NCBI RefSeq assembly: GCF_000331005.1
Contig: NZ_AEJB01000327.1
Span: 1-50,919 of the forward strand
Direction of reading: 5' to 3'
Length of the DNA: 50,919 nt
Source of the DNA: Streptomyces turgidiscabies Car8
GTDB taxonomy: Bacteria > Actinomycetota > Actinomycetes > Streptomycetales > Streptomycetaceae
The first letter of the stretch is position 1. Each line of letters starts with the position of its first letter. The notes under the pieces are model-generated. The model was not told where the DNA came from, ran no database searches, and saw only the letters and a program-made list of their open reading frames with translations. A program made the position numbers and the translations under genes. Shown one piece after another: positions 1-8,363 of this stretch.

Positions 1-419
1 TCGGCGTCCGGCCGGCCCCGCCCGACCGGATCAGGGCCGGCGCCGCCGCCGCCCGCGCCGACACGTTCGTCCGCCGGCTGCCCGACGGCTACGCCACCCC
101 GTGCCGGGCCGCTCCCCTCTCCGGGGGCGAGCGGCAGCGCCTCGGCCTCGCCCGGGTGCTGGCCCGCGACAGCAGGCTGCTCATCCTCGACGACGCGCTG
201 TCCAGCCTCGACACGGTCACCGAGCACCAGGTCGTCGACGCCCTGCTGCATCACTCCCCGGGCGGCACCCGGGTGATCGTCGCCCACCGGGTCTCCAGCG
301 CGGCCCGCGCGGACACGGTGGCCTGGCTGGACGGAGGGCGGGTGCGGGCGGTGGGAACACACGCGCGACTGTGGCGGGAGAAGGGCTACCGGGAGGTGTT
401 CGCGGATGCCGAGGAGTGA
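1..419 (+). CDS. ramA: RamA-like ABC transporter, C-terminal part of the ATPase domain (5' end outside window)
   Basis: The window opens inside this gene; the reading frame is intact from base 3 to a TGA at 417-419. What is left is the end of an ABC nucleotide-binding domain: signature LSGGERQR, Walker B LLILDDALSSLD and H-loop VIVAHR. The next ABC gene starts at 406 and overlaps it by 14 bp, so the two are translationally coupled and probably form a heterodimeric exporter. With ramB and a convergent ramR next to it, this fits RamA (AmfB in S. griseus), which exports the lanthipeptide morphogen SapB. The upstream ramC and ramS genes would lie outside the window. The symbol rests on neighbours as much as on the fragment. 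Confidence 0.78.
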   Translation, partial: GVRPAPPDRIRAGAAAARADTFVRRLPDGYATPCRAAPLSGGERQRLGLARVLARDSRLLILDDALSSLDTVTEHQVVDALLHHSPGGTRVIVAHRVSSAARADTVAWLDGGRVRAVGTHARLWREKGYREVFADAEE

Positions 420-2301
420 GCACTCCAGGGCACGCCCGACCGGAAAGGACGGCCTCCGCGCGCGCGGACTGAGGTTTCTGCGGCGGCAGCGGCGTGTCGT
501 GGTCCGGCTGGTGCTGTGGTCCGTACTGGAGACCGCGCAGACCTTCCTCATGGGGTACGCCCTCGCCCGTGCCCTCGACGAGGGGTTCCTGCGCGGCCGG
601 GCGGACGTCGGGCTCGGCTGGCTCGGGGTCGCCGTGCTCGCGGTCGCCGTGGGGGCGTACGGCACCGGACGCGTCTACGGGGCGGTCGCCGCGCTCGTCG
701 AACCGCTGCGGGACCGGCTCGTGGAGCGGGTGGTGGCGCGCGGGGTGCGGGAGGCGGACGGCGGGGCCCTGTCCGCGCTGACCCAGCAGGTGGAGATCGC
801 CCGGGACACCTTCGCCGGTGTCGTGATGGTGTCCCGCTCCTTCGTCTTCACGGCCGCGGGCGCGGTGATCGGGCTGGGCTCGCTGGCGCCGCCGCTGCTG
901 CTCGTGGTCGTGCCCCCACTGGTCGTCGGCGTGGGCCTGTTCGCGGCGAGCATGCGCCCCCTGGCCCACCGCCAGGAGGCGTTCCTCGTCGCCGACGAAC
1001 GGCTCGCCGACCGGTTCGGCGACGTCTGCGCCGGACTCCGGGACGTGACGGCGGGCGGCGCGGAGGAGCAGGTCGCCGCCGACGTCGGCGAACGGGTCGA
1101 GGCCGAGCTGCGGGCGGCCCGCTCACTGGCCCGCTGGGGAGTACCGCGCGTGGCGTCGATCGCCGTCGGCGGACAGCTCCCCATCGTCCTTCTGCTGCTG
1201 GCCGCCCCCTGGCTGCTGCGCGGCGGTGTCACACCCGGCGCGCTGGTCGGCGCGCTCGCCTACGTCACCCAGTCCCTGCTGCCCGCCCTGCAGAACCTCG
1301 TCCACGGCATGGGCACCAGCGGCTCCCGGCTCGCCGTCGTCCTGCGCCGCCTGGTGCCGGCCGGCGAGGCGGCGGACACGGGGGGCGGTCCGGACGCACG
1401 CCCCGCCCACAGCCCGACGAGCGCGCCCGCCCTCACAGTCTCCGGCCTCACCTTCGCCTACGGCCCCACCTGCGCGCCCGTGCTCGACGGCCTCACCTTC
1501 AGCCTGCCCCCGGGCGCGCGGCTCGCCGTGGTCGGCCCCAGCGGCATCGGCAAGTCCACCCTCGTCTCCCTGGCCGCCGGTCTCCTCGAACCCCAGCACG
1601 GCGCGATCCGGCTCTGCGGGCATCCGGTGTCCGGCAGCGCCGCCCACGCCCACCGGGTCGTCATCCCCCAGGAGGCGTACGTGTTCAGCGGGACGTTCGC
1701 CGAGAACCTGGGCGCTCTGCGGCAGGACCCCGTGCCCGAGTCCGAGCTGCTGGCCGCCGCGGAGGCGGTCGGGCTCGCCCCGCTCCTCGCCCGGCACGGC
1801 GGGCCCTCGGGCCGGCTGGACCCGGCAGCGCTGTCGGCCGGCGAACGGCAGCTGATCGCACTGACGCGGGCCTGGCTCTCGTACGCCTGTGTGGCCCTTC
1901 TCGACGAGGCGACCTGCCATTTGGACCCGGAGGCCGAGGAACGCGCCGAGCGGGCCTTCGCCTCCCGGCCCGGCACCACCCTGGTCGTGGTCGCGCACCG
2001 GATCGCCTCCGCTCGCCGCGCCGACCGCGTCCTCGTCATGGACGGCCGGCACTGCGCGTACGGGACGCACGACGAACTGCTGGAGCGCTCCCGCCTCTAC
2101 CGCGATCTGGTGGGCAACTGGTCGGCGATCCCGTCCCGGGAGTCACAGCCAGCCCTCGCCCTGCGAGATACGGATGGCGTCGACGCGGTTGCGGGCCCCG
2201 GTCTTGCGGGTGATGGCCGCCATGTAGTTGCGCACGGTTCCGTGGGACAGGTGAAGGCTGCCGGCGATCTCCGCGACGGACGCCCCCTCCGCGGCGAGTG
2301 A
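406..2301 (+). CDS. ramB: RamB-like ABC transporter, permease-ATPase fusion
   Basis: This 631-residue half-transporter has an N-terminal exporter membrane domain (about residues 25-310) and a C-terminal ATPase. The ATPase shows Walker A GPSGIGKST, Q-loop VVIPQEAYVFSG, a slightly degenerate signature LSAGERQ, Walker B ALLDEATCHLD and H-loop VVVAHR. It starts inside the end of the preceding ABC gene and probably pairs with it to export SapB. The last ~52 codons run antisense into the convergent ramR gene (159-bp overlap) and resemble no ABC domain, so the functional protein probably ends near position 2145 and the rest is a tail. The assignment rests on ABC architecture plus the adjoining ramR. 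Confidence 0.82.
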   Translation: MPRSEHSRARPTGKDGLRARGLRFLRRQRRVVVRLVLWSVLETAQTFLMGYALARALDEGFLRGRADVGLGWLGVAVLAVAVGAYGTGRVYGAVAALVEPLRDRLVERVVARGVREADGGALSALTQQVEIARDTFAGVVMVSRSFVFTAAGAVIGLGSLAPPLLLVVVPPLVVGVGLFAASMRPLAHRQEAFLVADERLADRFGDVCAGLRDVTAGGAEEQVAADVGERVEAELRAARSLARWGVPRVASIAVGGQLPIVLLLLAAPWLLRGGVTPGALVGALAYVTQSLLPALQNLVHGMGTSGSRLAVVLRRLVPAGEAADTGGGPDARPAHSPTSAPALTVSGLTFAYGPTCAPVLDGLTFSLPPGARLAVVGPSGIGKSTLVSLAAGLLEPQHGAIRLCGHPVSGSAAHAHRVVIPQEAYVFSGTFAENLGALRQDPVPESELLAAAEAVGLAPLLARHGGPSGRLDPAALSAGERQLIALTRAWLSYACVALLDEATCHLDPEAEERAERAFASRPGTTLVVVAHRIASARRADRVLVMDGRHCAYGTHDELLERSRLYRDLVGNWSAIPSRESQPALALRDTDGVDAVAGPGLAGDGRHVVAHGSVGQVKAAGDLRDGRPLRGE

Positions 2302-2757
2302 CAGGACGCTCAGCTCCCGCCGGGTGAGCGGAATCTGCGTCGCCCGGAGGAAACCGAAGCCGAGCGAGTCGTCGACGAAACGTTTCCCCGCCGCGACCTT
2401 TCGAATGGCGGACACCAGTCGCTCCGGTGCCCCCTCCCGCTCCTTGTCGACATAGCCCAGCGCGCCCGCCTCCGCCGCCCGCTTCAGCAGGCCGGGTCTG
2501 CCCGCGCTGGCCAGCACCAGCAGCCGCGGGGCGGACGCGCCCGCCCCGCGGCCTCGTAACTCGCCCAGCGGAGGCAGGCCGTAGGAGTCCGAACTCTCCA
2601 GGTCGGCAGCGCAGACATCGGGCCGCACCGCCCTGAGCCGGCTCGCCGCGCCGCGCCAGGAGGCGTCGTACACCCCCAGGTCCGACTCCTTGTCCAGCCA
2701 CTCGGCCAGCACCGATCTCACCAGACACGCGTCATGCACCAGAAGCACTCGGATCAC
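2143..2757 (-). CDS. ramR: RamR/AmfR-type orphan response regulator (LuxR/FixJ HTH)
   Basis: This 204-residue protein has an N-terminal receiver-like domain (1-120) and a C-terminal LuxR HTH (about 140-200, core LTRRELSVLSLAAEGASVAEIA). The receiver is atypical: the usual acidic pair near residue 9 is HD, while an aspartate near 52 remains in the acceptor position. This fits the known view of RamR as an orphan regulator without a dedicated kinase. RamR activates the ramCSAB operon for SapB and aerial hyphae. The GTG start at 2755-2757 follows AAGGAG by about 6 nt. The gene is convergent with ramB and overlaps its 3' end. A perfect AdpA consensus lies about 95 bp upstream. The sequence closely resembles my memory of S. 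coelicolor RamR. Confidence 0.88.
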   Translation of the reverse strand: MIRVLLVHDACLVRSVLAEWLDKESDLGVYDASWRGAASRLRAVRPDVCAADLESSDSYGLPPLGELRGRGAGASAPRLLVLASAGRPGLLKRAAEAGALGYVDKEREGAPERLVSAIRKVAAGKRFVDDSLGFGFLRATQIPLTRRELSVLSLAAEGASVAEIAGSLHLSHGTVRNYMAAITRKTGARNRVDAIRISQGEGWL

Positions 2758-2850
2758 TGCAGCTCCTTCACTCGCCTCGCCCCGGGTCGTCCGCTGTCGC
2801 GTGTGCCCCCTTTTCGACTCTCACCTCCCACTGCGGCTCCCAGACGTGCA

Positions 2851-2860
2851 GAACAGGCCA
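2851..2860 (-). promoter_or_regulatory. AdpA-consensus site upstream of ramR
   Basis: On the minus strand the bases read TGGCCTGTTC, which matches the published AdpA consensus TGGCSNGWWY at all ten positions. It sits 94-103 bp upstream of the ramR start. In S. griseus AdpA directly activates the orthologue amfR, so the position makes sense. A ten-base degenerate motif occurs by chance several times in 50 kb, so this is support rather than proof. Confidence 0.5.
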
Positions 2861-3000
2861 ACAGGGTGCGCGGGGGCGCACTCACGGGGCTTGCACACCG
2901 GACTCGCGCTTCCGCGCGGGGGTACGAGCCGGCGCGGATGGAAACGGAGGGCGCGGTTCCTGCCTGGCTAGGCGCTCGGGCCCGGGGCGGGTCCGGCCTT

Positions 3001-3049
3001 CTCGCCGTGTCCGCCCCCCTCTCACCGTGTCCGCCCCCCCTCTCGCCGT
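3001..3049. repeat. Short tandem repeat, period about 21-22 bp
   Basis: Three consecutive imperfect copies of CTCNCCGTGTCCGCCCCC occur in the leader of the SpoIIE gene, the last one diverged. The repeat is non-coding and lies about 65-115 bp upstream of the GTG start. It may be a slippage product or part of a promoter region; no known motif was recognised. Confidence 0.6.
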
Positions 3050-3115
3050 GCGCGACGGGCCGAGTGGACAGAGCCTTGACTCGGAAGCACCCGGCCGTGC
3101 GAGGAGGTGGTCCCG

Positions 3116-5266
3116 GTGGCTCATCGAGGGACCTCCGCACGCCGACGACCGAGGTCGGACGTCCGTTCGATCTCGTTCGGGAAGCCGCTGCTGTCGCTGG
3201 CGCTCGCCGGGATGATGGAAGAGGTCCAGGCACTCTCGGGCGCGGTGTATCTGCTGGAGCCCGGCGGGTCGGTTCTGGAGATGGCCGTCATGGCGGGACT
3301 GCCCCGGGCGTTCGCGGCGCCCTGGGAACGGGTCGGGCTCGGCGCGCCGGTTCCCGTCGCCGAGGCGGCCCGCGAGCGGCGGTTCGTGTGGGTGGGCGGC
3401 GAGGAGGAGATGGCCCGGCGGTATCCACGGGTCGCCGTCGTACTGCCCTACCCCTTCGCGCTGGCCGCCGTCCCGGTGGCGACCGCCTCGACGGTGTACG
3501 GGTCGGTCTTCGTGACCTGGCCCGGTTCGCATCCGCCGGAGTTGTCGGACCGGGACCGGCGGCAGCTCGGCGCGGCCTGCGACCGGTTGGCGCTGCGTCT
3601 GGAACGGGCCGCCGCCGAGCGCCGTCCGCTGCGGCCCGAGACGGATCTGCTGGCCATCTCGCCCGAGGCTCCGACCACCGACACCCTCGGCACGGTCGAG
3701 GCGGCACGGATGGTGTCACGGCTGCCGTACGGGCTGTGCTCCCTCGATCTGCACGGGCGGGTCTGCTTCGTCAACACGGCGGTCCCGGAGCTGCTGGGGG
3801 TCCCGGCGGGAGCGCTGCTGGGCTCCCAGTTGTGGGTGTCGGTGCCCTGGCTCGACGATCCGGTGTACGAGGACCGCTACCGCGCCGCGCTGCTCAGCCT
3901 GCACGTCACCTCGTTCGTGGCGCTGCGCCCGCCGGGCGACTGGCTGTCGTTCCGGCTGTATCCGAGCGCGACCGGGCTGAGTGTCCGGATCACCCGGGCG
4001 CGGGCGGTGGCCGAACTGGACCGGGCGGGACGCAGAACGGGCGGGCCGTCCAGTCTGGTCACGATCTCGCAGGTGCTGTCCCTGGCGGGGGCCCTCACGG
4101 AGGCGGCGGGTGTCGAGGACGTCATCCAGCTGGTCGCGGACGAGATCATGCCGGCGGTGGGCTGTCAGACCCTGGTGATGCTGGGCTCGGGGGGTGGGCG
4201 GATGCGCGTGCTGGGACATCGCGGGTACGCCGACGCGCAGCTGGTGGAGCGGTTCGACGGGCTGCCGCTGACGGAGCGGACCCCGGGGATGCAGGTCCTC
4301 ACCACGGGTGTGCCCGCCTTCTTCGAGTCGAGGGGCGCATTGGAGCGGGCGTATCCGTCGGTGCGGCAGGTGCCCGGTCCGATGGCGGCCTGGGCGTTTC
4401 TCCCGCTCATCGCGTCCGGACGTCCGGTGGGTACCTGTGTACTGGGCTACGCGGAACGGCACACGTTCCCCGCCGACGAGCGCGCCGTCCTGACCAGTCT
4501 CGGCGGCCTGATCGCCCAGGCTCTGGAGCGGGCCGTGCTGTACGACGCCAAGCACCGGGTCGCGCACGGCCTCCAGGCCGCCCTGCTGCCGAGCTCCCTG
4601 CCGTCGCTGCCCGGCTTCGAGGCCGCCGGGCGCTATCTGCCCGCCACCCAGGGCATGGAAATCGGCGGTGACTTCTACGACCTGGTGTGCTCGCACGGGT
4701 GGGCCTCGGCGGTGATCGGGGACGTCCAGGGGCACAACGTGACGGCGGCCGGACTGATGGGGCAGATCCGTACCGCCGTACGGGCGTACACGACTGTCGG
4801 TCAGGCGCCGCAGGAGGTGATGAGCAGCACCAACCGGCTGCTGATCGACCTCGGCACCGAGCTGTTCGCGAGCTGTCTGTATCTGCGGCTCGATCCGGGG
4901 ACCGGCCGCGCGGTGATGGCCCGTGCGGGGCATCCGCAGCCGCTGCTGAGGTATCCGGACGGGCAGGTGCGGGTGCTCGACCTGGCCGGGGGTCCCCTGC
5001 TGGGGATCGACGCTGCGGCCGAGTACCGGGCGACCGAGGTCGAGCTGTCGCCCGGCTGCGTCCTGGCCCTGTACACCGACGGGCTGATCGAGTCGCCGGG
5101 CGTCGACATCGACGAGACGCTGGCCGCCCTCGCCCGACGGCTCGCGGAGACCGGGGACCGGCCATTGGACGAACTGGCCGACGAGCTGGTCGAGTTCGGC
5201 GCGGGGGTCACGGACCGGGTGGACGACATCGCGCTGCTTCTGCTGAGGGCACGGACGGAGAGCTGA
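3116..5266 (+). CDS. GAF-PAS-GAF-SpoIIE (PP2C) serine phosphatase
   Basis: This 716-residue protein probably dephosphorylates an anti-sigma-factor antagonist (STAS protein) or a similar phosphoserine target. An N-terminal GAF-like domain (about 15-160) is followed by a PAS domain (about 200-300), a second GAF-like domain (about 320-470) and a C-terminal SpoIIE/PP2C domain (about 500-715). The phosphatase domain shows GGDFYDLV, metal-site IGDVQGHN and LYTDGLIE. There is no transmembrane segment, so sensing should be cytoplasmic. The GTG at 3116 is preferred over one at 3107 because GAGGAGG (3101-3107) lies 8 nt upstream of it. No HATPase anti-sigma domain is fused, unlike the second phosphatase at 28.5 kb. 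The ligand is unknown. Confidence 0.88.
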   Translation: MAHRGTSARRRPRSDVRSISFGKPLLSLALAGMMEEVQALSGAVYLLEPGGSVLEMAVMAGLPRAFAAPWERVGLGAPVPVAEAARERRFVWVGGEEEMARRYPRVAVVLPYPFALAAVPVATASTVYGSVFVTWPGSHPPELSDRDRRQLGAACDRLALRLERAAAERRPLRPETDLLAISPEAPTTDTLGTVEAARMVSRLPYGLCSLDLHGRVCFVNTAVPELLGVPAGALLGSQLWVSVPWLDDPVYEDRYRAALLSLHVTSFVALRPPGDWLSFRLYPSATGLSVRITRARAVAELDRAGRRTGGPSSLVTISQVLSLAGALTEAAGVEDVIQLVADEIMPAVGCQTLVMLGSGGGRMRVLGHRGYADAQLVERFDGLPLTERTPGMQVLTTGVPAFFESRGALERAYPSVRQVPGPMAAWAFLPLIASGRPVGTCVLGYAERHTFPADERAVLTSLGGLIAQALERAVLYDAKHRVAHGLQAALLPSSLPSLPGFEAAGRYLPATQGMEIGGDFYDLVCSHGWASAVIGDVQGHNVTAAGLMGQIRTAVRAYTTVGQAPQEVMSSTNRLLIDLGTELFASCLYLRLDPGTGRAVMARAGHPQPLLRYPDGQVRVLDLAGGPLLGIDAAAEYRATEVELSPGCVLALYTDGLIESPGVDIDETLAALARRLAETGDRPLDELADELVEFGAGVTDRVDDIALLLLRARTES

Positions 5267-5569
5267 CGGACGCCGGACAGGAGGGCGCCCGCGCCGGTGG
5301 CCCAGGGCCCGCGACGGATCGCCCCGAAGACACCTGGCGCGGCACGCACGCATGCGCTGACGGGCGGCCAGGACAAGGGGAAGCGCCATCGCCGTGAACG
5401 GCCCGGCAGGCGGGGCCCGCAGCGGGGACCACTGGGCCGGTGCAGGCCCGTTGGCGACGCGTGACCCTCGGCCTGGTCTGCGGGCAGCCCCGCGCACGCA
5501 GAACGGTCCGGCCCTCCCGCCGGAGGGCCGGACCGCGTCAGTGTCGGCCGGTACTACTGGTGTGGCCGG
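5267..5569. other. Convergent intergenic region with terminator
   Basis: These 303 bp separate the SpoIIE phosphatase from the convergent protease gene. Apart from the strong hairpin at 5504-5535, nothing coding or regulatory was recognised. Confidence 0.5.
5504..5535. terminator. Bidirectional terminator hairpin
   Basis: A perfect 13-bp stem (CGGTCCGGCCCTC paired with its complement) closes a 6-nt loop. It lies between the convergent phosphatase and protease genes, 35 bp beyond the protease stop. It has no T-tract, as is usual in Streptomyces. Confidence 0.85.
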
Positions 5570-7021
5570 TCAGTGGTTCTCGTTGTTCCCCAGGCCGGTG
5601 CCGTCGTCGGCGCCGTTGTTGTTGGCGTTGCCGTTGTTGTTGGCGTTGCCGTTGTTGTTGGCGTTGCCGTTCTGGTCGTCGACCCCGCCGAGCTCGTCGC
5701 CGCCGACCTCTTCACCGAGGCCCGCGTCCTGGCCCGCACCGGCTTCCTCACCAGCGCCGGCCTCCTGGCCCGCACCGGCCTCTTCACCAGCGCCGGCCTC
5801 CTGACCAGCGCCGGCCTCTTCACCGGCACCGGCGTCCTGGCCCGCGCCGGCTTCCTCACCGGCACCGGCCTCTTCACCGGCACCAGCGCCGGCGCCCGCG
5901 CCCGCGTCGCCCGCGCCGATGGTCGCGCCGACGGCCGCCAGGGCCGTGGTGACCGGCTGGAAGAAGGTCTCGCCGCCGACCGTGCAGTCGCCGCTGCCGC
6001 CGGAGGTCAGGCCGATCGCGCTGCCGTCCTGGGTGAACAGCGAGCCGCCGCTGTCGCCGGCCTCCGCGCAGACGTTCGTCTGGATGAGGCCGGTGACCGT
6101 GCCCTCGGCGTAGTTCACGGTGGCGTCGAGGCCGGTGACCTCGCCGTCGTTGAGGCCCGTCGTGGAGCCCATGCGGAAGACCTGCTGGCCGACCGCGGCC
6201 TCGGCCGCCTGCGCGATGTCGACGGTCTGGCCGTTGCCGACGTCGACGGTGCTGGCAGCGACGGTCGCCGGGTCGTTGTACTTCACGAGTGCGAAGTCCC
6301 CGTCGCCCGGGAAGGTGGCCGCCTCGACCGTGGCGATGGGTTCGCCGTTCTCCGCGTCGGACCACTCGGCCGCGGCGACGCCGCAGTGACCGGCAGTCAG
6401 GAAGCCGGGCGTCCCGTCCCCGGTCACCACGTTGAAGCCGAGGGAGCAGCGGGCGCCGCCGCCGAAGATGGCGTCGCCGCCCTCCACCAGCGGCTTGAAG
6501 GTGCCCGCCGTCTTCTTGATGGTCGCCATGCCCGAGCCGAGGCTCTTGACGGTCGACTCGATCGTGTCCCAGCCGGCGCCCGTGACCGTGCTGTCGGCGG
6601 TCACCTGGATCTTGTTGGTCCGGGGGTCCAGGGCCCAGGCCGTGCCCGGGATCGTCGCCTTCGCCTTGAGTGTCTGCGCGCCGGCCTTCAGCTCGCCGAT
6701 GGTGTTCTCGACCTCGCGAACTGCGGCGCCGGCCTTCTTGGCCTGGATGATGACGTTGTTGTCACCCTCGACGACGTTGACGACCAGCTGCTGCTTGTCG
6801 GTGTCGTAGTAGGAGCCCGCGAAGGCGTCTCCGAGCAACTGCTGCAGCTGCGAGGCCAGATCCGAGGCGTCCGTCGCCTTCAGGGTCTTCGGAGCCGCGC
6901 CGGCCGCGGCGTCGGTCTGGGACGCCATGGCGTTGGGCAGCAGCAGGGCCGCCGCACCGAGTGCCGCGACACTGCCCACCGCTATCGCGGCCTTACGCTT
7001 CGGAACTCGCTTGTGACTCAA
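5570..7021 (-). CDS. Secreted S1 (streptogrisin/alpha-lytic-like) serine protease with repetitive C-terminal tail
   Basis: This 483-residue preproprotein has a signal peptide (basic start, then hydrophobic AIAVGSVAALGAAALLLP), a propeptide of about 150 residues and a chymotrypsin-fold domain. The triad is visible: His in LTAGHCG, Asp in GDFALVKYND and Ser in EAGDSGGSLF. The catalytic domain is followed by roughly 20 six-residue Ala-Gly-Glu/Gln units and three NANNNG units, an extension absent from classic streptogrisins. No LPXTG sorting signal or transmembrane helix follows, so any wall association would have to come from the tail itself. The start follows a GGAGGTCAAG-type ribosome site. 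It resembles the large secreted proteases of the S. coelicolor sti1 neighbourhood. Confidence 0.9.
   Translation of the reverse strand: MSHKRVPKRKAAIAVGSVAALGAAALLLPNAMASQTDAAAGAAPKTLKATDASDLASQLQQLLGDAFAGSYYDTDKQQLVVNVVEGDNNVIIQAKKAGAAVREVENTIGELKAGAQTLKAKATIPGTAWALDPRTNKIQVTADSTVTGAGWDTIESTVKSLGSGMATIKKTAGTFKPLVEGGDAIFGGGARCSLGFNVVTGDGTPGFLTAGHCGVAAAEWSDAENGEPIATVEAATFPGDGDFALVKYNDPATVAASTVDVGNGQTVDIAQAAEAAVGQQVFRMGSTTGLNDGEVTGLDATVNYAEGTVTGLIQTNVCAEAGDSGGSLFTQDGSAIGLTSGGSGDCTVGGETFFQPVTTALAAVGATIGAGDAGAGAGAGAGEEAGAGEEAGAGQDAGAGEEAGAGQEAGAGEEAGAGQEAGAGEEAGAGQDAGLGEEVGGDELGGVDDQNGNANNNGNANNNGNANNNGADDGTGLGNNENH
5613..5670 (-). repeat. Asn-rich 18-bp coding repeat (x3)
   Basis: Three near-identical 18-bp units encode NANNNG near the protease C-terminus. 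They make a low-complexity, hydrophilic tail end. Confidence 0.8.
5711..5899 (-). repeat. Ala-Gly-Glu/Gln 18-bp coding repeat in the protease tail
   Basis: Consecutive 18-bp units encode EEAGAG or QEAGAG/QDAGAG, about ten copies, with near-strict alternation of E- and Q-containing units. The tract is acidic and flexible. It is probably a linker or wall-spanning segment and is prone to copy-number change. Confidence 0.85.
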
Positions 7022-7210
7022 CTTCTTGACCTCCTGCGGGGCGGGGTCTTAGCCGCCGATCGTTCATCGGCGACCAACTGGGGCGCCTGGATGGCTGTAG
7101 GTACGGACGCGTTGCGTGGGGCGTTCAAATTATTTGCCAACTCCCTTTGCGAAACAGCGAATCGGCCATTGCCATGGCCTGACCGAGGGCCGCCCGGAAC
7201 AATCACCCAT

Positions 7211-7624
7211 ATGACGATGACGCCCGCCGAAGCAGACAAGATCCTTTCCGCCAACTTCGCCCCCTGGGTCCTCGATCTCGGCCTGTCGGTCGAGGAACTG
7301 GACGAGCGCCGCGCGCTGCTGCGACTGCCCTGGTCAACCCGGTTGGCACGCGAGGGCGGCGCACTGTCGGGGCAGGCACTGATGGCCGCCGCGGACACCT
7401 CGACCGTGATCGCGGTGTCGGCGGCCCGCGGTGCCTTCGTCCCCATGACGACGGTCCAGCAGTCCACGACATTTCAGCGCGCGGTGACCGGATCCGACGT
7501 CCTGATCGAGGCGGTCCTCACGAAGCTCGGCCGCCGGACGGCGTTCGCGGACATCACGCTGACCGACGCCGGATCCGGTGGACTCGCGGCCCGAGCGAGC
7601 ACGGTGTACGCCCTCCTGGGCTGA
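7211..7624 (+). CDS. PaaI-type hotdog-fold thioesterase
   Basis: This 137-residue protein has the hotdog thioesterase pattern: an active-site-helix region around GGALSGQALMAAADT, a central strand VPMTTVQQSTTFQRAV, and TAFADITLTDAGSGGLAARASTVYAL at the end. It is likely to hydrolyse acyl-CoA or acyl-carrier thioesters; the substrate cannot be read from the sequence. ATG 7211 was chosen; a second ATG two codons on is possible. The gene is divergent from the protease and stands alone. A very long plus-strand frame covers it and the antisense of the protease, but only this 3' part looks like a protein family. Confidence 0.82.
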   Translation: MTMTPAEADKILSANFAPWVLDLGLSVEELDERRALLRLPWSTRLAREGGALSGQALMAAADTSTVIAVSAARGAFVPMTTVQQSTTFQRAVTGSDVLIEAVLTKLGRRTAFADITLTDAGSGGLAARASTVYALLG

Positions 7625-8126
7625 CCCGGCACATGAAAGGCCACAGGAAGACACTTTCCGTAGCCACCGGGTGTCTCTGTGTCGGCCGAACCGCTCCGAA
7701 TCCCGGCTCCAGGGAATCTGCACAGCGAATGCGCAGTCAGGTCACCGCATGCGACGGTTCCGCACATCCGCTCGTTACACGCCACGCCTTTGGTGGCGGA
7801 CTGTCCGATTCCGCCCCGCTCCCCCGGGCCATGTGCGCACCCGGCCGCAAGGGGCGGTGTGCACCGAAGTCGTGCGGCATGTGGAGAAGTGGCCGACAAG
7901 ACGTGCGCGCGCCCTCACGGTTTGGCGCTCGTGGGACACAAGTGCCCTGGTGGGGCGGTTGGTTGATTGGAAGCGCGCTGCACGGGCGTGCTTTGATCCA
8001 TCGCATCGCAGGGGCCGCTGAGGTTCCGGAAACGAGCCTGGGCAGCCCTGCGGTCGCGGCCGTCATCTGTCCCCAGAGGGGGCCGCTCCCCCCTTGTGAA
8101 ATCCCCCTATGAAGGGAAGTTCCCCC
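7625..8126. other. Intergenic region upstream of the double-glycine peptide gene
   Basis: About 500 bp carries no credible gene. It should contain the promoter of the peptide-export operon. A G5/C5-type hairpin (8077-8094) lies just before the ribosome site GAAGGGAAG (8111-8119). No terminator for the thioesterase gene was recognised. Confidence 0.45.
8077..8094 (+). promoter_or_regulatory. Small G/C hairpin in the leader of the peptide gene
   Basis: AGGGGG and CCCCCT can pair around a 6-nt loop, 16 nt before the ribosome site. It could protect or tune the mRNA leader. The stem is short and may be coincidental in high-GC DNA. Confidence 0.3.
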
Positions 8127-8345
8127 ATGAACTCCACCCCCCAGGTTGAGACCGCCGAGCTGTCGGACGCCGCTCTCGACGCCGTCTCCGGCGGTCTGTC
8201 CCTGAACGCCGTCGGCACCGTCACGAACCTGGTGGACAGCGTTGCCCCCGGCGCGCTCCCGCTGGTCGGCACGGTCGTCGGCACCGTCGAGGGCCTCACC
8301 GGCCTGAACACCGGTGCGGTCACCAACACGGTCGCCGGTCTCTGA
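8127..8345 (+). CDS. Double-glycine-leader precursor peptide (72 aa), cargo of the NHLM-type exporter
   Basis: The leader ends in LSDAALDAVSGG, matching the double-glycine pattern (L at -12, L at -7, V at -4, GG at -2/-1). Cleavage after residue 23 would release a 49-residue peptide. That peptide is Val, Gly, Thr, Leu and Ala rich, has one Asp, one Glu, no Lys/Arg, no aromatic residue and no Cys, and repeats VGTV three times. Without Cys it cannot form lanthionines. ATG 8127 was chosen over an upstream in-frame ATG (8109) because GAAGGGAAG (8111-8119) sits 7 nt before it. A strong hairpin follows, then the adaptor and C39 exporter genes. It could be a bacteriocin or a surface-active, amyloid-like peptide; the sequence does not decide. 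Confidence 0.85.
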   Translation: MNSTPQVETAELSDAALDAVSGGLSLNAVGTVTNLVDSVAPGALPLVGTVVGTVEGLTGLNTGAVTNTVAGL

Positions 8346-8363
8346 TCGTCGCCTCGCGCCGCT

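Larger units (their letters stand above)
2758..3115. other. Divergent intergenic region, ramR / SpoIIE phosphatase
   Basis: This 358-bp region lies between two outward-facing genes and should carry both promoters. It holds an AdpA-like site (2851-2860), a C-rich near-tandem repeat (3001-3049) and the ribosome site GAGGAGG (3101-3107). No credible ORF was seen. Confidence 0.6.

Noticed and set aside
2082..2091. Partial CebR-box-like palindrome GGAGCGCTCC in ramB
   Set aside because: It is within coding sequence, lacks the outer bases of the 14-bp box, and ramB is not a cellulose gene.
5573..7210. Plus-strand frame joining the thioesterase to upstream sequence
   Set aside because: It is the antisense of the protease gene; only 7211-7624 matches the hotdog family.
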